Of a stretch of DNA of 64,000 nucleotides, positions 53,914-63,262 are shown piece by piece. The notes below the pieces were generated by a model. It was not told the DNA's origin. It made no database searches and saw nothing but the letters and a program-made list of their open reading frames with translations. Position 1 is the stretch's first letter, and every line of letters begins with the position of its first letter. The translations under genes were made by a program, and so were the position numbers. The DNA is from Neobacillus sp. PS2-9 (GTDB lineage Bacteria > Bacillota > Bacilli > Bacillales > Cytobacillaceae). The stretch is taken from contig NZ_CP133269.1 in NCBI RefSeq assembly GCF_030915525.1, positions 3,135,001-3,199,000 on the forward strand. Reading direction: 5' to 3'.

Positions 53914-54585
53914 CTATTCTTCGTTAAGCATGTAACCTACGCCACGAATCGTTTTTATATCAACATGATACCCTGAAGGTTCAAGTTTTTTACGAAGATG
54001 ATGCATGAAGACCTCAACGATTGCTATTGTTGTATCAGAATCGAAACCCCAAACACGATCATATATTTGTTCTTTTGTTAAAATAGCCCCTTTATTTTGA
54101 ATCAGATATTCTAATAACTCATATTGTTTCGAGGTAAGTTTAATTGGATCTCCGTTTACAAGAATGTCTCTTTCTTTTCCCAACAATTCAATTCCACGAT
54201 ATTGAAGAGTCTGATTTGTTGTTAGGCTGCCGCTTCTTCGTAATAATGCACGAATCCTTGCCTTTAACTCAGCCGCTTGAAATGGCTTCACTAAGTAATC
54301 ATCTCCACCGCTATCAAGTCCCTTCACACGGTCCTCAAGGGAATCTCTGGCTGTTAGAAAAAGAACTGGTATTTTTAAGCCTTCTTTTCTTATTGTTTGG
54401 AGCACTTCAAATCCATCTATTTCAGGAATCATTACATCCAATACAATCACATCATGGATATTTTGCATGGCTAAAAATAAAGCATCTTCCCCATTCGTTG
54501 CCTGATCCACTTCAAATTCATCTGATAATAGTTCAACAATTGATTCCAACAACGAAAGATTATCTTCGACAACTAGTAAACGCAT
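53914..54585 (-). CDS. OmpR/PhoB-family response regulator
   Basis: A 223-residue regulator: receiver domain with acidic pair VVEDN, phospho-acceptor Asp in VIVLDVMIPEIDG and Lys in LVKPF; a winged-helix DNA-binding domain from about 125 with the family end TIRGVGYML. GGAGAGATAG precedes the ATG. Partner of the kinase that follows. Confidence 0.95.
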   Translation of the reverse strand: MRLLVVEDNLSLLESIVELLSDEFEVDQATNGEDALFLAMQNIHDVIVLDVMIPEIDGFEVLQTIRKEGLKIPVLFLTARDSLEDRVKGLDSGGDDYLVKPFQAAELKARIRALLRRSGSLTTNQTLQYRGIELLGKERDILVNGDPIKLTSKQYELLEYLIQNKGAILTKEQIYDRVWGFDSDTTIAIVEVFMHHLRKKLEPSGYHVDIKTIRGVGYMLNEE

Positions 54586-54669
54586 CTCTATCTCTCCTAG
54601 TAAAAAGATCTATTTTAATATTATAGAGGAAACAAAGCGGCCGCAAAAGGTGCGATCCGTTTTGTTTCA

Positions 54670-55836
54670 CTATTCATATCTCAGTGCTTGAATCGGATTC
54701 AACTTAGAAGCTTTATTAGCAGGGAATACTCCAAAAATCACACCTACTGCTAACGAGAATAAAAACGATAATATCATTACTGAAGAAGTAAACGATACGG
54801 TTAAGCTTAAAAGAGAGGATAATAGTTTTCCTATGCCTACTCCTGCTAATATCCCAATAACCCCACCTACTCCACTTAAGACAACCGCTTCAATTAGGAA
54901 TTGTAAAAGGACATCTCGTCTTTTCGCCCCTATTGCTTTACGAATACCAATTTCTTTGGTTCGTTCTGAAACAGATACAAGCATAATATTCATAATTCCT
55001 ATTCCACCGACAAGTAGAGAAATACTAGCAATCCCGCCAAGCATCATAGTCATCGTATCTGTCACAGAACTCATCGTATCCATTAAATCCTGCTGGTTTG
55101 TTACACTATAGGAATCACTCTTATTAGGAAATAACGAAGCCATTTTCATTTCCACTTCATTCATGACATAGTCCATTTGCTCTTCGCTTTTTCCTTGAAG
55201 ATATACTTGATTAATTGTTGTACTCTTGACTAAACGCTGTCCCGTACTTAGTGGGACGATAACCACATTATCACCGCTTTGTCCAAGTGAACTCCCTTTT
55301 GATACTAGGACACCGACTACTTTAAAGGATGTTCCCTCAATTTGAATGTATTGACCCACTGGGGTTTCCGCACCAAAAAAGGTAGAAGCCGTATCTGCTC
55401 CGATTACTGCAATTTTTTGTCTATATTCGATATCAAGATCTGTTATGAAACGCCCCGCACTCACCTTTGTGTCACGCACAGTGGAATAAGCAGCATTTGT
55501 TCCCGTTAGTGTCACTTGTGAAGAGGTTTTATCTTTTTTAACATTTACCCGTCCAGAAACAACAGGAGAAATAGCCTTCACACCATTTAGTTTACCAAGT
55601 CCATCGATTTTATCTTCTGATAATGCTAAATCTGTGCCAAAGGTATTAATCGTTAAGAGGTTCGTTCCAAGCTGATTAATCTGACTCGTCACATTTTTGG
55701 CCGATCCTTGTGCAATTGAAACAAGGATGATGACGGAGGACACTCCAATAATCATTCCCAGCATTGTTAAAGCAGACCTAAGCTTATTCCCTCTAATACT
55801 GCGGAGTCCCATTTTAATAGATTGAAAGATTGCCAA
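54670..55836 (-). CDS. MacB/FtsX-type ABC transporter permease
   Basis: About 389 residues. Helix 1 ([22 protein letters not shown]) is followed by the MacB periplasmic-core-like domain and three C-terminal helices of the FtsX domain ([29 protein letters not shown]). It resembles YknZ-type permeases. The TTG at 55836 with GGGGGTGA upstream is preferred over the ATG at 55869, and either overlaps the ATPase gene. Confidence 0.9.
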   Translation of the reverse strand: MAIFQSIKMGLRSIRGNKLRSALTMLGMIIGVSSVIILVSIAQGSAKNVTSQINQLGTNLLTINTFGTDLALSEDKIDGLGKLNGVKAISPVVSGRVNVKKDKTSSQVTLTGTNAAYSTVRDTKVSAGRFITDLDIEYRQKIAVIGADTASTFFGAETPVGQYIQIEGTSFKVVGVLVSKGSSLGQSGDNVVIVPLSTGQRLVKSTTINQVYLQGKSEEQMDYVMNEVEMKMASLFPNKSDSYSVTNQQDLMDTMSSVTDTMTMMLGGIASISLLVGGIGIMNIMLVSVSERTKEIGIRKAIGAKRRDVLLQFLIEAVVLSGVGGVIGILAGVGIGKLLSSLLSLTVSFTSSVMILSFLFSLAVGVIFGVFPANKASKLNPIQALRYE

Positions 55837-56527
55837 CAAGTTCACCCCCGTTTTCTTGAAGCTGGCCATCTTGAATACTAACCATTCTCTTCGCTTGCTT
55901 TGCGATCGCTAAATCATGCGTTATTAAAATAATCGTATGCCCTGATTCATTTAGCTCTTTCATAATTAGTAGAATTTCTTTACTAGTTTTGCTATCCAGT
56001 GCCCCTGTAGGTTCATCCGCAAGAAGAATGGATGGATTTCCAACAAGCGCTCTAGCAATCGCTACCCGTTGCTGCTGTCCTCCCGAAAGCTGGGTTGGCA
56101 AATGGCCGGCCCTCTCCTTTAATCCTACTTTTTCAAGACTTTCTAAAGCTCTCTCCCGTCGTTCTTTGGTGGGAACCCCACTATATAACAATGGCAATTC
56201 TACATTTTCAAGTGCTGTTAACTTAGTTAAGAGATTAAAATTTTGAAAGATAAATCCTATTTTTTTATTTCTAATCGTCGCCAATTGATTGTCATTCATT
56301 TTGCTGATGTCTTTTCCATCCAATAAATATGTTCCCGACTGCGGTCTGTCGAGGCAGCCTAACATGTTCATTAGTGTGGATTTACCAGAACCAGATGGAC
56401 CAATGATGGCTAAGAATTCTCCTTGCTCTATTTCAATTGATACTTTATTGAGAGCATGGACAGTTTCTCCTCCAAGCTGGTAGGTCTTCATTAAATCTTT
56501 GATTTGAATAATTGGTTTAGCTATCAT
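55814..56527 (-). CDS. MacB/LolD-type ABC transporter ATPase
   Basis: A 237-residue ATPase with Walker [21 protein letters not shown], signature [15 protein letters not shown] and Walker [13 protein letters not shown], typical of the YknY/MacB group. Its ATG overlaps the adaptor stop as TGATG. It drives the mechanotransmission-type permease encoded next. Confidence 0.95.
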   Translation of the reverse strand: MIAKPIIQIKDLMKTYQLGGETVHALNKVSIEIEQGEFLAIIGPSGSGKSTLMNMLGCLDRPQSGTYLLDGKDISKMNDNQLATIRNKKIGFIFQNFNLLTKLTALENVELPLLYSGVPTKERRERALESLEKVGLKERAGHLPTQLSGGQQQRVAIARALVGNPSILLADEPTGALDSKTSKEILLIMKELNESGHTIILITHDLAIAKQAKRMVSIQDGQLQENGGELVGNLSIY

Positions 56528-57501
56528 CAGTTACCGGCCCTTCCACTAAATTGTCCTTGACGACCACCACTACGGTTAAAACCGCCCATTCCGCCCATAT
56601 TTCCACCGCCAAATCCTCCACCTTGCATGAAGCCTCTCATATTGCTTGAAGAGGTTCCAGTGGCGAGCTGTGGTAATTGAACAACTTCTCCTTCTTTTAA
56701 ACCTTCGGTAATTTCTACATAATCTTCATTAGCTAATCCCGTTTTTACCATTTGTTGCTCTGTTCCACCATTTGATTGTGAATTGTCCGGGGCTGATATT
56801 ACTAGGACATATTTTTCATTATTACTGCTGTGAATGGCATCTAGCGGTACATATAATGCATCCTTTTTACTCGCTGTTAAAATACTAGCCTCTGTACTCA
56901 TACCTACTTTAAGATTATCTGGTTTACCAATATGTATCGTTACATCAAAGGTAGACACACCATTGGATGAAGTTCCCTCTTCAGCGATATCTGTTACCTT
57001 ACCTGTATATGTTTGGTCTGGGAAGGCATTTATTTTGATATTTACTGTTTGATCTTTTTTAATCTTAGGAATATCAAGTTCATCTATTTGTACCACTGTC
57101 TCCAAGTCTTTATAGTTCGTAACATGTGCAACAACTTGTCCACTTGTTGTCCGTTCACCTGCAGAAACGGATAAAGTAGTCACAATTCCGGACGCAGGTG
57201 CTGTAATCGGATCGCTTCCATCAGTAAATGTGATCAGTTCATCACCCTCTTTTACCTCTTCCCCCGTAGCAACTAAAACTTCATCAATTTCATTATTATC
57301 CTTGGCTTTAATATCTTCACTTGTAACGGGTTGAACTGTTCCTGATCCGCTGATTTTAACTTCTAGCGTTCCTTTTTGTACCGTAGCTGTTCTTACCTGT
57401 GCTGAAACTGTTTGACTGCTTGTTTTTGATGAATAATATTGATAGCCAACAAAACCAGCAACCAATATTCCAACTGCTAACATTACCCATTTTTTCATCA
57501 T
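56527..57501 (-). CDS. HlyD/MFP-type efflux adaptor with Gly-rich tail
   Basis: A 324-residue adaptor (YknX-like). N-terminal helix, barrel-sandwich halves ([30 protein letters not shown]), no long hairpin, then a beta-barrel and membrane-proximal domain. The last 35 residues are Gly, Arg and Gln rich ([15 protein letters not shown]). The ATG at 57501 has AAAGGAG upstream. First gene of the operon; exports from or across the envelope with the ABC pair. Confidence 0.9.
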   Translation of the reverse strand: MMKKWVMLAVGILVAGFVGYQYYSSKTSSQTVSAQVRTATVQKGTLEVKISGSGTVQPVTSEDIKAKDNNEIDEVLVATGEEVKEGDELITFTDGSDPITAPASGIVTTLSVSAGERTTSGQVVAHVTNYKDLETVVQIDELDIPKIKKDQTVNIKINAFPDQTYTGKVTDIAEEGTSSNGVSTFDVTIHIGKPDNLKVGMSTEASILTASKKDALYVPLDAIHSSNNEKYVLVISAPDNSQSNGGTEQQMVKTGLANEDYVEITEGLKEGEVVQLPQLATGTSSSNMRGFMQGGGFGGGNMGGMGGFNRSGGRQGQFSGRAGN

Positions 57502-57600
57502 GCTCTGCTCCTTTTCTAACCCTAGGCAGTTCCCTAGGAAGCTCAAAGTTTGTCATAAAATATTATTGCGACGTTTCCTTAATTTTTCCTTAAGGGAATA

Positions 57601-57629
57601 TTGACGTGAATTTCACCTTGTTTTATAGT
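57601..57629 (+). promoter_or_regulatory. Sigma-A promoter of marR-MMPL operon
   Basis: TTGACG and TATAGT with exactly 17 bases between; transcription should start near 57636, at the edge of the palindrome. Confidence 0.75.
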
Positions 57630-57640
57630 TAAACAAGTGA

Positions 57641-57661
57641 ATAGTTAAAGAGTTTAACTAT
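57641..57661. promoter_or_regulatory. Probable MarR autoregulatory operator
   Basis: Perfect inverted repeat ATAGTTAAA-gag-TTTAACTAT between promoter and marR ribosome site; part of the motif, ATAGTTAAA, also lies at 57625. Position suits autorepression. Confidence 0.7.
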
Positions 57662-57688
57662 TTGTCCGAAAAGTGAGGAGAACGATAT

Positions 57689-58150
57689 ATGGAGAACAAA
57701 ACCATTCAAGAATTAATTGATCGCTATGTGACGCTGTCTTTTCAAGTCCATAAAAAAGCAGAATCTTTGATTAAGGGTCAAATCGGAAATGAACTGACAA
57801 ATGATCAGCACTACATATTAAGATACATTCACCAAGCTAAGGAATGTACCTCTTCTGAATTAGCAGATGCATTTGAAGTAAATAAAAGTGCAATAACAGC
57901 CATCATTAATCGAATGGCAGATAGAGGTCTGATTCAGAGAACACGTGATGAAAACGACAGAAGAGTTGTTTATTTAACGTTAACAGAAGCAGGAAATACC
58001 TTATACCAAGATTGCCAGGAAAAAGTACGACTACTAGTTGAATCCATCATTACCCAATTTGATGAGACAGAAATAGTGAATTTTATGAATACGTATGAAA
58101 AATTAGCGTCACTCTTATCCAACAAGAACAAGGAAGAACTGGGGGAATAA
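57689..58150 (+). CDS. MarR family transcriptional regulator
   Basis: A 153-residue winged-helix repressor: HQAKECTSSELADAFEVNKSAITAIINRMADRGLIQRTRDENDRRVVYLTLTEAG pattern gives the helix-turn-helix and wing, with the DxR of the wing as DENDRR. GAGGAG precedes the ATG. It lies 3 bases before the MMPL transporter, like B. subtilis ydgG-ydgH, and likely represses that operon. Confidence 0.93.
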   Translation: MENKTIQELIDRYVTLSFQVHKKAESLIKGQIGNELTNDQHYILRYIHQAKECTSSELADAFEVNKSAITAIINRMADRGLIQRTRDENDRRVVYLTLTEAGNTLYQDCQEKVRLLVESIITQFDETEIVNFMNTYEKLASLLSNKNKEELGE

Positions 58151-58153
58151 TCT

Positions 58154-61100
58154 TTGAACACAATTATCAAAGGAAAATGGTTCATTCTAGCCGCTTGGAT
58201 TGCTGTGATTGCTACTCTTTTTATGGTGGCACCAAATATGGAGGGCCTTGTTCGGGAGAAAGGGCAAATTTCCGTTCCAGAAGGTTACTCTTCAACCATT
58301 GCTGAGAAAATTCTCAATGACGTTCAATCCAGTGAAAATAAAGGCAGAGACTTACAAACTGCACTCGTGTTCCATAGCGATAAGAAATTGACCAAAGAAG
58401 ATTTTGCGCAAGCAGAAAAAGCGGTTTCTACGCTGGAGGAAAATCAAAAAGAACTTGGCATCACAGAAATCCTCACTCATTTTAAACAAGAGGAATTAAA
58501 AGACCAGCTTGTTGCGAAGGATGGAAAAACGATTTTGGTTTCTGTGAAGGTAACAGCCAATAATCGGGAAGCAAAAGAGATTTCAAAAAATTTGTATGAT
58601 GCCATTGATCAAATTAAACTCGATCATTATTACACAGGGAATTGGGTAATTAGTGAGGATCTCATTACCAATTCTCAAGAAGGATTGAAAAAAACAGAGG
58701 GCATCACCGTTGGATTCATTCTAGTTGTCCTTTTACTTGTTTTTAGATCCGCTATAGCCCCGATTATTCCCTTGGTTACAGTAGGTTTTAGTTACCTTAC
58801 TGCCCAATCCATTGTCGCACTGTTAGTTGATAAGGTTGATTTTCCGTTATCAACCTTTACTCAGATTTTCTTAGTAGCTGTACTTTTTGGAATAGGAACC
58901 GACTATTGTATTTTGCTCCTAAGCCGTTTTAAAGAAGAAGTGGCTGAAGGAAAAGATGTAACTGAAGCTATTATCACCACTTATCGTACAGCAGGTAAGA
59001 CGGTATTCTTTAGTGGGGTTGCCGTGATGATTGGATTTGCATCCATCGGACTTTCCACATTCCAGCTTTACAAATCTGCTGCTGCGGTAGCTGTGGGTGT
59101 GGCCATTTTGTTAGTTGCACTCGTCACCGTCGTCCCTTTCTTCATGGCTGTATTAGGTAAAAAACTGTTTTGGCCCTCAAAGGGGAACCTTGAGCACGGT
59201 GAAAGTAAATTTTGGGGCTTTATGGGTAAATTTGCGTTAGCACGTCCCTTAATCGCTTTTATCCTAGTGGCTCTTATATCCGTACCATTCTTATTTACCT
59301 ATGATGATCAATTGTCATTTAACTCGCTTGAAGAAATTAGCGATGAATACCCTTCTATAAAAGGCTTCAATATTATCTCTGATTCATTTGGACCTGGTGA
59401 ATCCATGCCAACTCAAATTGTCATTAAAAATGATGATCAAATGAACACATCGGAATATATTGCGATTACAGAAAAAATTAGTCAAGAGTTAAAAAAAGTG
59501 AACGATGTAGACAGCGTACGTTCTGTTACACGTCCAACTGGTACACCCATTGACGACTTTTACATCTCTAAACAAGTTGTTAGTCTAGAAGACGGGCTTG
59601 GCCAGAGTAATGAGGGAATTAAAAAAATCAGTGACGGCCTAGAAGAAGCGGCAAGCCAAATGAGCTCGAACCAACCAAAAATGCAAGAAGCAACTGATGG
59701 AATTAGTCAGTTAATTACCGGAACCAATACGATAAAAACAAAATTGGGAGAGTTACAAGGTGGTCTCTCACAGATTGAACAGGGACTGGAAGCTGGTTCT
59801 ATAGGGGCTGGTAAGGCTAAAAAAGGATTGGAGCAGATTAAGGCAAATTCTGCTGATATTTTAGCCGGAAGTAAACAGCTCCTTGACGGATACAAAAAAA
59901 CAGAAGCTGGGTTAGGTACTCTAAGAGAGAACTATGAAAAAACGGCAAGCGGACTAGACTCTCTGCACCAAGCATTACTATCCACAAATCCATATTTTAG
60001 TAATTTGGAAAAAGATTATATTGGTATACAAGAGAATCAAAACTATCAAACTATTAAACAGACTGTTCAGGGCTCTCAATCAGCTACTAAAGAATTGTCT
60101 GCAGGGATGGATCAACTAAATACTAGCTTAAAAGGTGCCCAAGATGGGATCGCTTATGCCAACAGTAAATTTACCGAAATAATTGCAGGTCAGGAAGCGT
60201 TAATTAAAGGGATGGAGCAAATCATCTCAGGTATCAACCAACTAGAAGGCTATCTCAATCAAATGGCTGATGGTCAGGCAAAAGCAGTTAATGGGATTCC
60301 GCAATTTACTGGGGGATTAAATACTATTAGTGAGGGTCAGAAGCAGCTTCTGACAGGGTTTGAAACAACGAAAAGTCAAACAATGGTGCTTTCAGACGGA
60401 TTGGCCCAAAGTGCTGATGGTCTAAATAAAGTATATGATGGACTAGATTCTGCACAAGATTATCTTTCCGCTGTGTCTAAGCAAAAACAGAATGGCTTTT
60501 ACATTCCACAAGAAGTGCTTAACAGTAAGGACTTTGCGCAGGCTCTTGATGCTTATATGTCAAACGACCGTAAAGTAATGACTATTGATGTGGTTTTCAA
60601 TAAAAATCCTTATTCGAATGAAGCAATTGACCGTATTCCAGAAATTAAGCAGGCGGTCAAACGAGCAGTCAAGGATACTAAGCTTGAGAATGCGAAAGTA
60701 GCAGTTGGCGGTGTTTCTAGCATGCACTATGATCTAGACACCATTTCAAAAGCTGATTATTCTCGTACAGTTGTCTTAATGTTGGTAGGTATTAGTATTA
60801 TATTAATTATTTTACTTCGCTCGCTCATTATGCCACTCTATTTAATCGGCTCATTAGTCTTAACCTACTTTACCTCCATGGCCATTTCTGAAACGATTTT
60901 TGTGAATTGGTTAGGCTATACAGGTATCAGCTGGGCGGTACCATTCTTCGCATTTGTCATTTTGGTGGCGCTAGGTATCGACTACAGCATTTTCTTAATG
61001 GATCGATTTAACGAATATCGAGATATGTCAGTCCAACAAGCAATCCTTCTCTCTATGAAAAAAATGGGCAAAGTCATTATTTCTGCAGCCGTTATTTTAG

Positions 61101-61270
61101 GTGGTACTTTCGCAGCAATGATGCCATCAGGTGTATTATCATTGCTTGAAATAGCTACCATTCTATTAATAGGATTGGCCTTATACTCCCTCGTAGTTTT
61201 ACCACTATTCGTACCAGTTATGGTCAAAACCTTCGGTCAAGCCAACTGGTGGCCATTTATAAAAAAGTAG
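58154..61270 (+). CDS. MMPL/RND-type transporter (YdgH-like)
   Basis: A 1038-residue exporter with two six-helix halves. Helix clusters at about 175-370 and 870-1035 carry the motifs GIGTDYCILLLSRFKEE and LGIDYSIFLMDRFNEY, whose aspartates relay protons. Between them lies an extracytoplasmic region of about 310 residues (480-790) with repeated GL-x-GL-type helices, as in YhgE/Pip proteins. TTG start with GGGGGAA upstream. Its TAG stop is completed by the first base of MITE copy F. Confidence 0.9.
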   Translation: MNTIIKGKWFILAAWIAVIATLFMVAPNMEGLVREKGQISVPEGYSSTIAEKILNDVQSSENKGRDLQTALVFHSDKKLTKEDFAQAEKAVSTLEENQKELGITEILTHFKQEELKDQLVAKDGKTILVSVKVTANNREAKEISKNLYDAIDQIKLDHYYTGNWVISEDLITNSQEGLKKTEGITVGFILVVLLLVFRSAIAPIIPLVTVGFSYLTAQSIVALLVDKVDFPLSTFTQIFLVAVLFGIGTDYCILLLSRFKEEVAEGKDVTEAIITTYRTAGKTVFFSGVAVMIGFASIGLSTFQLYKSAAAVAVGVAILLVALVTVVPFFMAVLGKKLFWPSKGNLEHGESKFWGFMGKFALARPLIAFILVALISVPFLFTYDDQLSFNSLEEISDEYPSIKGFNIISDSFGPGESMPTQIVIKNDDQMNTSEYIAITEKISQELKKVNDVDSVRSVTRPTGTPIDDFYISKQVVSLEDGLGQSNEGIKKISDGLEEAASQMSSNQPKMQEATDGISQLITGTNTIKTKLGELQGGLSQIEQGLEAGSIGAGKAKKGLEQIKANSADILAGSKQLLDGYKKTEAGLGTLRENYEKTASGLDSLHQALLSTNPYFSNLEKDYIGIQENQNYQTIKQTVQGSQSATKELSAGMDQLNTSLKGAQDGIAYANSKFTEIIAGQEALIKGMEQIISGINQLEGYLNQMADGQAKAVNGIPQFTGGLNTISEGQKQLLTGFETTKSQTMVLSDGLAQSADGLNKVYDGLDSAQDYLSAVSKQKQNGFYIPQEVLNSKDFAQALDAYMSNDRKVMTIDVVFNKNPYSNEAIDRIPEIKQAVKRAVKDTKLENAKVAVGGVSSMHYDLDTISKADYSRTVVLMLVGISIILIILLRSLIMPLYLIGSLVLTYFTSMAISETIFVNWLGYTGISWAVPFFAFVILVALGIDYSIFLMDRFNEYRDMSVQQAILLSMKKMGKVIISAAVILGGTFAAMMPSGVLSLLEIATILLIGLALYSLVVLPLFVPVMVKTFGQANWWPFIKK

Positions 61271-61452
61271 GCTGTGTTAAAGAACTTTGTTGATTTTTAT
61301 ACCCTGATGATTGGAGCGGAAGGCGCGAAGACTCCTGTGGGAGTACGGTTCAGGGGAGACCCCGCAGGCGCAAGCGCCGAGGAGGCTCGCCGAAACGCCC
61401 ACGGAAAGCGAAGTGCCTGGAGCGGAAATCAACAGACAAGTTTAACAAAGCC
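61270..61452 (+). mobile_element. MITE-like element, copy F (183 bp)
   Basis: Starts GGCTGTGTTAAAGAAC at the last base of the MMPL stop codon and ends GTTTAACAAAGCC. Flanked by AAAAAGTA (61262-61269) and AAAAAATA (61453-61460), 7 of 8 matching. Reference copy for the orientation called plus. Confidence 0.9.
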
Positions 61453-61469
61453 AAAAAATAAACAAGACA

Positions 61470-61504
61470 AAGCGCATTGAACCTCAACGTTCGGTACGCT
61501 TTTT
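61470..61504 (+). terminator. Intrinsic terminator of marR-MMPL operon
   Basis: AGCGCATTGAAC-ctcaa-CGTTCGGTACGCT imperfect stem followed by TTTT. MITE copy F lies between gene and terminator. 61505-61616 holds the next gene's leader with no clear motif besides a TATAAT-like box. Confidence 0.75.
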
Positions 61505-61616
61505 AATCCATTAACGTGTTAATATATTAGAATAATTACACAATTAAAAAAATTCTTTTAATTACATAATACTCTGTTATATAATAAAAAAGTAATCTAA
61601 ACAAAGGGGGAAATAT

Positions 61617-63080
61617 ATGGAACAGTTTGTTAATTGGCTAAGTGGGATTATTTGGAGCCCGGCACTCATTTATTTATGCTTAGGTGTAGGTTTATTTTAC
61701 TCTTTTGCTACAAGATTTCTGCAAGTAAGACATATGAAGGACATTATTCCATTAATGTTTAAAGGCGGAAAATCAGATGCTGGGATCTCATCTTTCCAAG
61801 CATTAACCCTTGCCTTATCTGGTCGCGTAGGGACTGGTAACATTGCGGGCGTGGCAACAGCTATTGCTTTTGGAGGACCTGGTGCCGTATTTTGGATGTG
61901 GACTATTGCCTTCTTAGGAGCAGGTTCAGCATTTGTTGAAGCAGCATTAGGTCAGGTATACAAAGTTAAACAAAACGGACAATTCCGTGGTGGGCCAGCC
62001 TATTACATAGAAAAAGGATTAAAGATGAAATGGTATGCAGTCCTTTTTGCCATTGTAACTGTTATTGCTACAGGGGTCCTTTTACCTGGGGTTCAAGCAA
62101 ATAGTATTGCGGCTAGTGTTGATAATGCCTTTGGAATTAGTCCGGCAATTACTGGTGCTGCTCTAGTCATTTTTCTAGCAGCAATCATATTTGGCGGTGT
62201 TAAACGGATCGCACGTGTAGCTGAATTCGTTGTTCCTTTCATGGCATTAGGTTATATTCTCGTTGCTCTTATTATTGTTGCATTAAATATTTCTGAGCTT
62301 CCTGGGGTCTTAAAACTAATCTTCTCCAGCGCATTTGGTGCAGATGCTGCCTTCGGAGGAATTTTAGGTGCAGCCATTTCTTGGGGAGTTAAGCGTGGTA
62401 TTTATTCGAATGAAGCAGGACAAGGTACTGCCCCACATGCTGCAGCGGCAGCCGAGGTTTCCCACCCTGCAAAGCAAGGGATTGTTCAAGCCTTTTCCGT
62501 ATATGTCGATACTTTATTTGTTTGTTCGGCCACTGCGTTCATGATTCTTATTACTGGCATGTATAATGTTGCCCCAGAAGGAAAGGCGCAAATTGTCAAT
62601 AATCTTGGAGATATCGAACCTGGTCCAGCGTATACACAATCTGCTGTTGAATCGGTTATGCCGGGCTTTGGAGCTCCGTTTGTAGCCATTTCTTTATTCT
62701 TCTTCGCATTCACGACGATTATGGCATATTATTATATGGCAGAAACCAATCTTGCCTATATCAATCAAAAAGTAAAACGTGTGTGGACTGACTATGTGCT
62801 CAAAATTGCTATTTTAGGAATGGTATTCTATGGCAGTGTAAAAACTGCAGGCCTTGCGTGGACATTAGGTGATATTGGTGTTGGAAGTATGGCTTGGTTA
62901 AATATTATTGCCATTCTCCTTCTGACAAAACCAGCACTTAAAGTACTTAAAGATTACGAAGCACAGCTTAAAGATGGAAAAGATCCGGTGTTTGATCCTG
63001 TAAAATTAGGGATTAAAGATGCCGATTTCTGGGAGCAAGAATATTCTAAGCCTCTTGAAAAAGAAGAAAAGACTGGATGA
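61617..63080 (+). CDS. Alanine/glycine:cation symporter (AGCS family)
   Basis: A 487-residue Na+-coupled amino acid importer with about 11 helices. Family segments are FQALTLALSGRVGTGNIAGVATAIAFGGPGAVFWMW near residue 62 and GVKRGIYSNEAGQGTAPHAAA near residue 260, the AGCS signature. AAAGGGGG precedes the ATG. Alone in its unit. Confidence 0.95.
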   Translation: MEQFVNWLSGIIWSPALIYLCLGVGLFYSFATRFLQVRHMKDIIPLMFKGGKSDAGISSFQALTLALSGRVGTGNIAGVATAIAFGGPGAVFWMWTIAFLGAGSAFVEAALGQVYKVKQNGQFRGGPAYYIEKGLKMKWYAVLFAIVTVIATGVLLPGVQANSIAASVDNAFGISPAITGAALVIFLAAIIFGGVKRIARVAEFVVPFMALGYILVALIIVALNISELPGVLKLIFSSAFGADAAFGGILGAAISWGVKRGIYSNEAGQGTAPHAAAAAEVSHPAKQGIVQAFSVYVDTLFVCSATAFMILITGMYNVAPEGKAQIVNNLGDIEPGPAYTQSAVESVMPGFGAPFVAISLFFFAFTTIMAYYYMAETNLAYINQKVKRVWTDYVLKIAILGMVFYGSVKTAGLAWTLGDIGVGSMAWLNIIAILLLTKPALKVLKDYEAQLKDGKDPVFDPVKLGIKDADFWEQEYSKPLEKEEKTG

Positions 63081-63094
63081 TTTTGCAGTATGAT

Positions 63095-63137
63095 AGAAAG
63101 GATTAACTTTATTTTTAGAGTTAGTCCTTTCTTTTTT
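63095..63137 (+). terminator. Intrinsic terminator of AGCS gene
   Basis: AGAAAGGATTAACT ... AGTTAGTCCTTTCT stem followed by TTTTTTATT. Confidence 0.9.
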
Positions 63138-63262
63138 ATTTATCTGAAACTTTTCGCCCCTACTTCCGTAAATTATATAAGTGGTTTGTTAATGGGATGT
63201 TTATGTTTAATGAGAGTAGATATATTATTTACATATGAAAAATACTGTGAGGAGTGGAAAAT

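Noticed and set aside
54144..54626. 160-codon plus-strand frame opposite the response regulator
   Set aside because: Antisense shadow; the regulator has all conserved residues.
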